Source of the DNA: Pseudomonadota bacterium
GTDB taxonomy: Bacteria > Pseudomonadota > Alphaproteobacteria > Acetobacterales > Acetobacteraceae
NCBI GenBank assembly: GCA_021779655.1
Contig: JAJYAF010000203.1
Span: 1-5,144, forward strand
DNA: 5,144 nt
Direction: 5' to 3'
The position numbers were made by a program, and so were the translations under genes. Below are positions 1-5,144 of this stretch, one piece after another (the stretch's first letter is position 1; the number at the start of each line of letters is the position of its first letter). The notes below the pieces were generated by a model. The model did not search any database. It was not told the origin of the DNA and was given only the letters and a program-made list of their open reading frames with translations.

Positions 1-575
1 AGCAGGTTGATCCCAGCCGCGGGCGGCGCATACGCTGCCTTGGCTTGAGCCAGAATCGCCGGGCGAACCGGGTTGCCCGTAAGTGTGCCGCTGCACCCCG
101 CGGGCAGGCCGGCGGTGTGCGGAAAGCTGAGCGCGATGGTGCCGGAAAGCCGCGCGAGAAACCGGTTCGCCTTGCCGAGAACCGCGTTCTGATCGTGCAG
201 GATCAAGACCGGGGAAGGCCGCAGGGTGCGCGCGGCAAGCATCGGCGCGACCGCCGGATAGCCGCCGAAACCGACCACCGCCGCCGGCGCAAGCCGGTTC
301 AAGATGCGGCGCGCGGCGAATGTTCCCTTGGCGATTGCCGCCGCGCCGGCTACCGCCCGGCCGAAGCTGCGCCCGGCCAGGCCGGCGCCGGCGATCACGT
401 GAACCTCTCCGCCCGCGAACACAGCCGAGCGCGCGGCGGAAGAACGCGCGTCGGTCATCAGAACCACACGCTCGCCGCGCGCGGCCAGGACCCGCGCCAG
501 CGCCTCGGCGGGGAAGAAATGCCCGCCAGTGCCCCCGGCGGCGATCACGATCGGCCGCAGCCGCGCGCCCCTCAC
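1..575 (-). CDS. murG: MurG, lipid II synthase N-acetylglucosaminyltransferase (3'-partial)
   Basis: Peripheral inner-membrane GT28 (GT-B fold) enzyme that adds GlcNAc from UDP-GlcNAc to lipid I, giving lipid II. The frame is open from a GTG at 575 to the window edge, showing 191 residues of a protein that is usually about 360. Starting RLRPIVIAAGGTGGH, it has the glycine-rich loop GGTGGH (14-19) followed by FFPAEALA, a second glycine-rich motif GAGLAGRS (63-70), VVGFGGYPAVAP (100-111), LHDQNAVLGKANR (126-138) and TGNPVR (166-171). This is the acceptor-binding N-terminal domain. The C-terminal UDP-GlcNAc-binding domain, whose GGSQGA motif would come next, lies outside. The GTG start is supported by GTGA overlap with the ftsW stop and a GGGGA site; no ATG lies between it and the GGTGGH motif. 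The HDQN motif is usually HEQN, a conservative change. Confidence 0.96.
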   Translation of the reverse strand, partial: MRGARLRPIVIAAGGTGGHFFPAEALARVLAARGERVVLMTDARSSAARSAVFAGGEVHVIAGAGLAGRSFGRAVAGAAAIAKGTFAARRILNRLAPAAVVGFGGYPAVAPMLAARTLRPSPVLILHDQNAVLGKANRFLARLSGTIALSFPHTAGLPAGCSGTLTGNPVRPAILAQAKAAYAPPAAGINL

Positions 576-1693
576 GCGAGATCCCCACGGTGGCGCTTGC
601 GTGTCAGGGCCAGCAGAAAGCCCATCTGCATGGCGACCGCCAGCACCGAACTGCCTCCGTAGGAAATGAACGGCAGGGTCATCCCCTTGGTCGGGATCAG
701 CGAGAGCGCGGACGCCATGTTCACGAAAGCCTGGAGGCCGAAGCCCACGATCAGTCCGCCGGCCGCCAGCACCACGAACAGGTCCGGCTCCGCCAGCAGC
801 CGGATCATCGCCCGGATGACAATGGCGGCAAAAACCAGAACGATAAAGCCGCAGAACAGCAGGCCGAACTCCTCCCCCGCCACCGCGAAGACAAAATCCG
901 CGCGCGCATCCGGCAAAAAATGCTTCACCTGCCCCTCGCCCGGCCCAAGGCCGAACAGCCCGCCATTGCCGAAGGCGGAAAGCGCGGTGATCGCCTGGTA
1001 GGCGTTGGTCTTGTTCGGATGCAGGAACAATTCGACCCGCGTATGCACGTGCGCGATGAACAGGAACGCGGCAATCGCCGCCACCACGATCACCCCGGCG
1101 GCCACGCCGACCCACCGCATCTCCAGCCCGTCCAGGTAGAACTGCGCGAACACGACAAGCGTGAACAGCGCCGTCATGCCGATATCGGGCTGCATCTTCA
1201 GAAGCAGGGCGGTGACGAGAAACAGCCCCAACGCCGCGCGCCGGCCCGGAAAGCCCGGCGTGCGGCGCGATTCCGCGATGAGCCAGCCGGAGACGATGAT
1301 GAAGGCCGGCCTCAGGAACTCGCTCGGCTGAATCGTGAAGCCGGGAAGGGAGATCCAGCGATGCGCGCCGTCCACCTCCACGCCGTGGACGAGCGTGAAG
1401 CCGGTGAGCAGGAAAAACACGATCCCCGAGCCGAGCGCGGCCAGCTTCACCTGGCGCAGGCTGAACATCGAAATCCCCAGCATCAGGGCGCCGCCGAGGC
1501 CGAGAAAGACGACCTGCTTGATCATCGCCAGGGTATGCGGGTCGGTGATGCGGCCGGAGAATCCCGGCATCGCCGCCAAGGCCAGCACGTACCAGATGCC
1601 GATCAGCACGCCGAGCGCGAGCAGCGTCACCCGGTCCACGCTCCACCACCAGCGGCCGATGACGGAGGTATCCGCGCGCGAGACCGCGGGCAT
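572..1693 (-). CDS. ftsW: FtsW, septal peptidoglycan polymerase of the SEDS family
   Basis: Integral membrane glycosyltransferase of the SEDS family (FtsW/RodA/SpoVE) that polymerises lipid II at the septum together with the class B PBP FtsI. The chosen start gives 373 residues. An ATG at 1726 would add 11 residues ([11 protein letters not shown]) encoded inside the murD end; the TGATG overlap and the GGGGGA site favour 1693. Visible: cytoplasmic N-terminus with GRWWWSVDR (13-21), about ten hydrophobic segments, GAHRWISLPGFTIQPSEFLRPA (109-130), KMQPDIG (166-172), NAYQ (230-233), GLGPGEG (248-254), PDARADFVFAVAGEE (261-275) and PTKGMTLPFISYGGSS (334-349). D266 aligns with the catalytic aspartate known in FtsW and RodA. 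The residue before it is Ala where many relatives have Thr (HTDF). Placement between murD and murG, together with the sequence, favours FtsW over RodA. The stop overlaps the murG GTG start. Confidence 0.97.
   Translation of the reverse strand: MPAVSRADTSVIGRWWWSVDRVTLLALGVLIGIWYVLALAAMPGFSGRITDPHTLAMIKQVVFLGLGGALMLGISMFSLRQVKLAALGSGIVFFLLTGFTLVHGVEVDGAHRWISLPGFTIQPSEFLRPAFIIVSGWLIAESRRTPGFPGRRAALGLFLVTALLLKMQPDIGMTALFTLVVFAQFYLDGLEMRWVGVAAGVIVVAAIAAFLFIAHVHTRVELFLHPNKTNAYQAITALSAFGNGGLFGLGPGEGQVKHFLPDARADFVFAVAGEEFGLLFCGFIVLVFAAIVIRAMIRLLAEPDLFVVLAAGGLIVGFGLQAFVNMASALSLIPTKGMTLPFISYGGSSVLAVAMQMGFLLALTRKRHRGDLA
582..586 (-). promoter_or_regulatory. Ribosome binding site of murG
   Basis: GGGGA on the minus strand lies 6 nt before the GTG at 575, within the last ftsW codons. 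It supports a non-ATG start for murG; the GTG overlaps the ftsW stop as GTGA. Confidence 0.6.
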
Positions 1694-3036
1694 CAGCCGT
1701 TCCCCCGCCGCAGCAGGCCGACACATTCCGCGAAAACCTCCCCGCGCTCCTCGAAGCTCCTGAACTGATCGAAGCTCGCGCAGGCCGGGGAGAACAGCAC
1801 CACGGCAGCACCTTCGGCGCGCGCCGCGGCGAAGGCCGCCGGCACGGCCTTGGCCAGCGTGCCGGAAATCTCATGCGCGACGCCATGGCCGGCGAGTGTC
1901 GCGGCCAGCGCCGGCGCATCCTGGCCGATGAGAAAGGCCTTGGCCACGCGCGGGAAAAACCCGGCAAGCGGCGCGATGCCGCCGGCCTTCGCGATGCCGC
2001 CGGCGATCCAGATGAACCGCTCATAGCAGGCCATGGCGCGCGCCGTGGCGTCGGCGTTGGTGCCCTTGCTGTCGTCGATAAACCGGATACCGGCGATTTC
2101 CGCGATTTCCGCCTGCCGGTGCGGCAGGCCGGGGAAGCTCATGATCCCCTCGGCGATGGCCTCTTCCGTCACCCCCAGAGCGCGCGCCATTTCGCTGGCG
2201 GCAAAAGCATTCTGGGCATTGTGCTCGCCCGGCAGCGCCCGCCCGCCGGCCACGCAGAACGCCGCGCCCGAGACGCGCGCGACGCGGCCGGGCATTGTTT
2301 CGCGCCACGCCGCCATGGCGCGCGAATCGGTATCGTCGATGCCAATGACCGCTGTGCAGTCAGTGTCCTGGCGGGCGAAAATCTGCCGCTTGGCCATGGC
2401 ATAGGCCGCCATGTCGCCATGCCGGTCGAGATGATCGGGAGAGAGATTGAGCATCGCCGCGACATCAAAGCGAAGGGTGGCGATTCGCTCCAACATGTAG
2501 CTCGACATCTCCAGCACATAAACGCCGTTATCAGGCAGCGGCGGCAGGCCAAGCGCGGCCGTGCCGAGATTGCCGCCGGCGGCGTTGGGGATGCCGGCAC
2601 GGGTGAGGATGTGCGCGAGCAGGGCGGTGGTGGTGGATTTGCCGTTGGTGCCGGTGATGCCGGCAAAGCGCGCGGCGCTGGCCGAGCCGCGCACCGCCCG
2701 ATAGAGCAGTTCCGCATCGGTGAGGATGGGAACCCCCTGGGCGCGCGCCCAGGCCGCTTCCGGATGCGGCCGTGGCAGCCCGTGCGGAATGCCGGGCGAG
2801 AGCACCAGCCCGGTGAGCGGCTTGCCGATGGCGCTGGGTGGAAGCAGGGTAAACCCTTGCGCGGCGTCGCGCGCGGTGGGCGAATCGTCCCAGGCATAAA
2901 CCTCCGCCCCCATGGCTTGCAGCGCCGCCGCCGCCGGCAACCCGGCCCGGGCCAGACCCAGCACGGCGAAACGGCTGCCCTGGAAAACCGGCGCGAAACG
3001 CATCGCGTTCCCGCTCATCTGATCTTCCCCGCTCAT
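1693..3036 (-). CDS. murD: MurD, UDP-N-acetylmuramoyl-L-alanine--D-glutamate ligase
   Basis: Cytoplasmic ATP-dependent ligase that adds D-glutamate to UDP-MurNAc-L-Ala. From the first ATG it is 447 residues, a normal length. Order of motifs: N-terminal UDP-binding fold opening [10 protein letters not shown] (23-32), SPGIP (80-84), P-loop [10 protein letters not shown] (126-135), GGNLGTA (154-160), LEMSSY (175-180), [10 protein letters not shown] (198-207), K216 in [10 protein letters not shown] at the carbamylated-lysine position, LPGEHNAQN (268-276), DDSKGTN (321-327) and the C-terminal [17 protein letters not shown] (416-432). The last two are diagnostic of MurD among Mur ligases. The start is uncertain: ATGs at 3036, 3018 and 3003 are in frame. 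The first makes the ATGA overlap with the mraY stop; the second has a better ribosome site (GGGGA, 7 nt). The N-terminal residues MSGEDQMSG come from an 18-bp duplication. The TGA stop shares one base with the ftsW ATG. Confidence 0.98.
   Translation of the reverse strand: MSGEDQMSGNAMRFAPVFQGSRFAVLGLARAGLPAAAALQAMGAEVYAWDDSPTARDAAQGFTLLPPSAIGKPLTGLVLSPGIPHGLPRPHPEAAWARAQGVPILTDAELLYRAVRGSASAARFAGITGTNGKSTTTALLAHILTRAGIPNAAGGNLGTAALGLPPLPDNGVYVLEMSSYMLERIATLRFDVAAMLNLSPDHLDRHGDMAAYAMAKRQIFARQDTDCTAVIGIDDTDSRAMAAWRETMPGRVARVSGAAFCVAGGRALPGEHNAQNAFAASEMARALGVTEEAIAEGIMSFPGLPHRQAEIAEIAGIRFIDDSKGTNADATARAMACYERFIWIAGGIAKAGGIAPLAGFFPRVAKAFLIGQDAPALAATLAGHGVAHEISGTLAKAVPAAFAAARAEGAAVVLFSPACASFDQFRSFEERGEVFAECVGLLRRGNG
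1701..1706 (-). promoter_or_regulatory. Ribosome binding site of ftsW
   Basis: GGGGGA on the minus strand, within the last murD codons, lies 7 nt before the ATG at 1693. It supports that ATG over the one 33 bases further upstream (1726), which would overlap murD much more. Confidence 0.6.
1972..2004. repeat. 15-bp direct repeat, 18-bp period, inside murD
   Basis: cgcgatgccgccggc occurs at 1972-1986 and again at 1990-2004. The period is 18 bp, so it is in frame and encodes AGGIAK followed by AGGIAP (residues 345-356). MurD proteins normally have a GG-x-x-K loop followed by a short linker here, so the repeat lies on a real family element and may be convergent rather than a recent duplication. 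Confidence 0.85.
2111..2129. repeat. Inverted repeat (8-bp stem, 3-nt loop) inside murD
   Basis: gcctgccg-gtg-cggcaggc forms a perfect GC-rich 8-bp stem with a triloop. It codes for part of LPHRQAE (residues 304-310) and is not followed by a U-run on the transcribed strand, so it is not an intrinsic terminator. It sits right beside a perfect 9-bp tandem repeat (gcgatttcc twice, 2093-2110) that codes for the EIAEIAG stretch. Confidence 0.8.
2736..2753. repeat. 18-bp perfect palindrome inside murD
   Basis: cctgggcgcgcgcccagg is its own reverse complement. It lies in coding sequence for AWARAQ (residues 95-100). The GCGCGC core is very common in this GC-rich DNA, so chance together with codon choice is a sufficient explanation. 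No role is assigned. Confidence 0.85.
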
Positions 3037-3045
3037 CTGATCTTC
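3010..3045. repeat. Perfect 18-bp tandem duplication across the mraY/murD junction
   Basis: Bases 3010-3027 and 3028-3045 are identical (cccgctcatctgatcttc on the plus strand). On the coding strand each copy carries GAAGATCAGATGAGCGGG, that is, an ATG with a TGA overlapping it. Being 18 bp, the repeat keeps the murD frame and codes for the tandem MSGEDQ/MSG at the N-terminus. The upstream copy holds the true mraY stop and the first murD ATG; the downstream copy holds a second in-frame ATG at 3018. It looks like a replication-slippage duplication. Confidence 0.97.
3026..3030 (-). promoter_or_regulatory. Ribosome binding site favouring the second murD ATG
   Basis: GGGGA on the minus strand lies 7 nt before the ATG at 3018. 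The ATG at 3036 has only the weaker GAAGA about 5 nt upstream. By ribosome-site quality alone the start at 3018 (six residues shorter) is better; by the ATGA overlap with mraY, 3036 is better. The sequence cannot settle it. Confidence 0.45.
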
Positions 3046-4121
3046 AGGGTGGCCAGACCCACCAAGGCGAGGATCATGGAAATGATCCAGAAACGAATGA
3101 CGATCGTGGGCTCCGCCCAGCCCTTCTTTTCGAAATGATGATGCAGCGGCGCCATGAGAAACACGCGCCTGCCGGTGCGCTTGTACCAGAAGACCTGGAC
3201 GATGACCGAAACCGTTTCCACCACGAACAGCCCGCCCACGATGGCAAGCACGATCTCACTCTTGGTCGAGACCGCCACCGCGCCCAGCGCGCCGCCCAGC
3301 GAAAGGCTGCCCGTATCGCCCATGAATACGGCGGCTGGCGGCGCGTTGAACCACAGAAACCCAAGCCCCGCGCCAACCAGGGCGGAGAGGAACACCATCA
3401 GCTCACCGGCGCCGGAGACGTAGTTGAGTTGCAGGTAATTCGCGAAAATCCGGTTGCCGACCAGATACGCGATCAACGCGAAGACGGTGGCGGCGACGAT
3501 GGTCGGCACGATCGCCAGACCATCCAGCCCATCCGTGAGGTTGACCGCGTTGGACGCCCCCATCATCACGAACATCGCGATAACGGGAAAGAACATGCCA
3601 AAGGGAATCAGCAGATGCTTGAATACCGGCACGGCGAGTTCGCCGCCCAGCGGCACGGGCATCAGCGAAGTCATCCAGACCGCCGCGATGATGCCGATGA
3701 GCGCCTGGCAAGCCAGTTTCACCCTGCCGTTCACGCCCTTTGTATTGCGCCGGGTGAGCTTCAGGAAATCGTCGGCGAAGCCAACCAGGCCATAGCCGAA
3801 CGTGACAAGCAGCACCGCCCAGACATAGCCATTCTCCAGGTCGCCCCAGATCAGCGTGGACAGGCCGAGCGCAATCAGGATCAGCACCCCGCCCATCGTG
3901 GGCGTGCCCTTCTTTTCGAGCAGATGCCGCTCGGGCCCGTCCTCGCGGATCGGCTGGCCATGGCGCTGCATGGATTTGAGCCAGCGGATCAGCTTCGGCC
4001 CCAGCCAGAAGCTGATGATCAGCGCGGTCAGGCAGGCGCCGGCGGCGCGGAAGGTGATGTAGCGGAACAGGTTGAAAAAGTGGACCTGTCCGGCCAGCGG
4101 AAACAACAATGCGTAAAGCAT
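3033..4121 (-). CDS. mraY: MraY, phospho-N-acetylmuramoyl-pentapeptide-transferase
   Basis: Polytopic inner-membrane enzyme that transfers phospho-MurNAc-pentapeptide from UDP to undecaprenyl phosphate, giving lipid I and UMP; Mg2+-dependent. The 362 residues match the usual family length. Motifs in order: KKGTPTMGG (70-78), GFADDFLK (114-121) with the aspartate pair D117/D118, [13 protein letters not shown] (191-203), [15 protein letters not shown] (258-272) with D269, and the histidine motif [13 protein letters not shown] (323-335). These cover the conserved active-site residues of the family. About ten hydrophobic segments can be placed, the first near 20-41 and the last near 340-360, as expected for MraY. 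The start is set by TGATG overlap with murF and a GGAAG site. The ATG of murD overlaps its stop (ATGA). The stop and last codons lie in an 18-bp tandem duplication; the protein end (ATLKIR) looks normal. The HHH motif separates MraY from WecA-type transferases. Confidence 0.99.
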   Translation of the reverse strand: MLYALLFPLAGQVHFFNLFRYITFRAAGACLTALIISFWLGPKLIRWLKSMQRHGQPIREDGPERHLLEKKGTPTMGGVLILIALGLSTLIWGDLENGYVWAVLLVTFGYGLVGFADDFLKLTRRNTKGVNGRVKLACQALIGIIAAVWMTSLMPVPLGGELAVPVFKHLLIPFGMFFPVIAMFVMMGASNAVNLTDGLDGLAIVPTIVAATVFALIAYLVGNRIFANYLQLNYVSGAGELMVFLSALVGAGLGFLWFNAPPAAVFMGDTGSLSLGGALGAVAVSTKSEIVLAIVGGLFVVETVSVIVQVFWYKRTGRRVFLMAPLHHHFEKKGWAEPTIVIRFWIISMILALVGLATLKIR

Positions 4122-5144
4122 CAGCCAGCTTCCAGCGCGGCGATCACGTCACGCATGCGGCTGCCGTAACTGCCCTTGACCAGCACCGCATCGCCCGGGC
4201 GAAGGCGGGATGGTACAAGCCCGGCGAGCGCCGCCGCATCCGGCGCGAACCCGCCTTGTTTCGTGAGCGAAACATGCTCGAACAGGCGCCGCATCATCGG
4301 ACCGCAGGCGAACAGAATATCCGCGGCCGCATCCACATCGGCCGCCAGGTTCTCATGCTCAGCTGCCGCCTGCTCGCCAAGCTCCAGCATATCTCCCAGC
4401 ACCGCCACGCGGCGTCCGGGCTGCAAGCGCAGAACCGCGAGTGCGGCGCGCACCGAAGCGCCGGAGGCATTATAGCTCTCATCCAGCAACATCGCCTGGC
4501 CGCCCGGCACGCGGATCGTCTTGCGCAGCCCACGGCCGGCGAAAGGCGTAAAACCGCCCAGCGCCGCCGCCGCGCGCTCGGGATCGAGGCCCAGCGCGTG
4601 GCATACCGCAAGCGCCGCCGCGGCGTTCATGGCCAGGTGCCGCCCGGGTGCCGGCAGATGGAACCGGAGGGTTTGTCCGCCGACCCGGCAGGCGATGTCG
4701 CTGCCTTCGGCGCCGCCGGAAACGTCCAGCAGCCGCACCTGCCCGCCCTTGGCGCCGAAACCGATTTTTCGTACGCCATCCGGAACAAAATACTCAAGCC
4801 GCGCGAGCATCGGCGAATCCTCGGGCAGAATGGCCGCGCCTCCAGGCTCCAGGCCGTTAAACAGCGTCGCCTTTTCCGCGGCAATCGCCTCCAGTGAGCC
4901 CAGCTGGCCGATATGCGCGGATTCGATATTCGTGATCACCGCCACGTGCGGCCGCGCCAGCCGCGCAAGGGGGGCGATTTCTCCGGCATGGTTCATCCCG
5001 ATCTCCAGCACCGCGAAGGCCGTCTCGCGCGGCATGCGCGCCAGTGTCAGCGGCACGCCGATATGGTTGTTGAAGGAGGCATCGGCGGCGTGCGCCGGGC
5101 CGAAGCCGCCCAGCATGCGGCGCAGCATCTCCTTGGTTGTCGTC
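4121..5144 (-). CDS. murF: MurF, UDP-N-acetylmuramoyl-tripeptide--D-alanyl-D-alanine ligase (5'-partial)
   Basis: Cytoplasmic ATP-dependent Mur ligase that joins D-Ala-D-Ala to the UDP-MurNAc-tripeptide, the last soluble step before lipid I. The gene runs off the high-coordinate edge. The visible 340 residues begin at [11 protein letters not shown], the tail of the P-loop (normally G-x-x-GKTTTKE), so the N-terminal UDP-substrate domain and the first half of the P-loop lie outside; an ATG at 5128 is internal, not the start. Visible residues, numbered from the edge: [10 protein letters not shown] (25-34), [10 protein letters not shown] (47-56), TNIESAHIG (71-79), AEKATLF with K91 at the carbamylated-lysine position, [13 protein letters not shown] (167-179), DESYNA (221-226), LGDMLELG, and the C-terminal KGSYGSRM (323-330). 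The central ATPase and C-terminal ligase domains are thus intact. The TGA stop shares one base with the mraY ATG. The NNHIGVP, ESAHIG and DESYNA motifs separate it from MurE and MurC. Confidence 0.97.
   Translation of the reverse strand, partial: TTTKEMLRRMLGGFGPAHAADASFNNHIGVPLTLARMPRETAFAVLEIGMNHAGEIAPLARLARPHVAVITNIESAHIGQLGSLEAIAAEKATLFNGLEPGGAAILPEDSPMLARLEYFVPDGVRKIGFGAKGGQVRLLDVSGGAEGSDIACRVGGQTLRFHLPAPGRHLAMNAAAALAVCHALGLDPERAAAALGGFTPFAGRGLRKTIRVPGGQAMLLDESYNASGASVRAALAVLRLQPGRRVAVLGDMLELGEQAAAEHENLAADVDAAADILFACGPMMRRLFEHVSLTKQGGFAPDAAALAGLVPSRLRPGDAVLVKGSYGSRMRDVIAALEAG
4129..4133 (-). promoter_or_regulatory. Ribosome binding site of mraY
   Basis: On the minus strand GGAAG lies 7 nt before the mraY ATG, inside the last codons of murF. 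It supports the start at 4121, where the murF stop and mraY start form TGATG, a layout typical of termination-reinitiation coupling. Confidence 0.6.

Noticed and set aside
45..662. Plus-strand open frame of 205 codons at the low-coordinate edge
   Set aside because: The minus strand here encodes murG with intact GGTGGH, GFGGYP and GNPVR motifs. The plus-strand frame is an Arg-rich shadow.
1694..1726. Longer ftsW start at the ATG at 1726
   Set aside because: It would extend ftsW 11 codons into murD with a sequence unlike FtsW N-termini. The ATG at 1693 overlaps the murD stop and has a GGGGGA ribosome site.
320..1768. Long plus-strand open frame (482 codons) opposite ftsW and the murD end
   Set aside because: It is antisense to a clearly conserved ftsW. 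Its product is rich in Arg, His, Gln and Pro with no recognisable domain, as expected from the reverse complement of GC-rich membrane-protein codons.
2031..2048. Near-palindrome ccatggcgcgcgccgtgg in murD
   Set aside because: It is imperfect (one T-G pair), built on the common GCGCGC core, and encodes the conserved-looking ATARAMA stretch. I see no reason to treat it as a site.
1873..4897. Chain of long plus-strand open frames (1873-3138, 3135-4169, 4109-4897) opposite murD, mraY and murF
   Set aside because: They look like a possible antisense operon, but each mirrors a conserved minus-strand gene, has a biased Arg/Gly/His composition, and lacks any motif I recognise. High GC removes stop codons from the antisense frame.
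1..5144. GANTC sites as a possible CcrM methylation or cell-cycle signal
   Set aside because: About ten are visible by eye, spread without clustering and not more than expected by chance; none lies in a promoter-like region.

Overview
The window is a 5.1 kb piece of a division and cell wall (dcw) cluster. It comes from a GC-rich Gram-negative bacterium, most likely an alphaproteobacterium. That placement rests on remembered family sequences: the FtsW N-terminus (GRWWWSVDR), the MraY N-terminus ([24 protein letters not shown]) and the Mur[13 protein letters not shown] segment all look alphaproteobacterial. An Acetobacteraceae or Rhodospirillales relative is my guess within that class, with low confidence.

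All genes are on the minus strand, so the operon reads from high to low coordinates: murF (5' end cut by the window edge), mraY, murD, ftsW, murG (3' end cut by the other edge). This is the classical dcw order. No intergenic space exists. Every junction is a stop/start overlap: TGATG for murF/mraY and murD/ftsW, ATGA for mraY/murD, GTGA for ftsW/murG. This predicts one polycistronic transcript with translational coupling. I see no promoter, terminator, RNA gene, mobile element or CRISPR array.

The five products act in one pathway. MurD adds D-Glu to UDP-MurNAc-L-Ala, and MurF adds D-Ala-D-Ala to finish UDP-MurNAc-pentapeptide. MraY moves phospho-MurNAc-pentapeptide onto undecaprenyl phosphate to give lipid I, and MurG adds GlcNAc to give lipid II. 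FtsW polymerises lipid II into septal glycan. Key catalytic motifs are present in all five, apart from those lost at the two window edges.

The most distinctive local feature is a perfect 18-bp tandem duplication across the mraY stop/murD start junction (3010-3045). It copies the start codon in frame and leaves murD with two nearly identical candidate starts. I found no sign of an undescribed system; the region is ordinary housekeeping DNA with a few small points worth checking.
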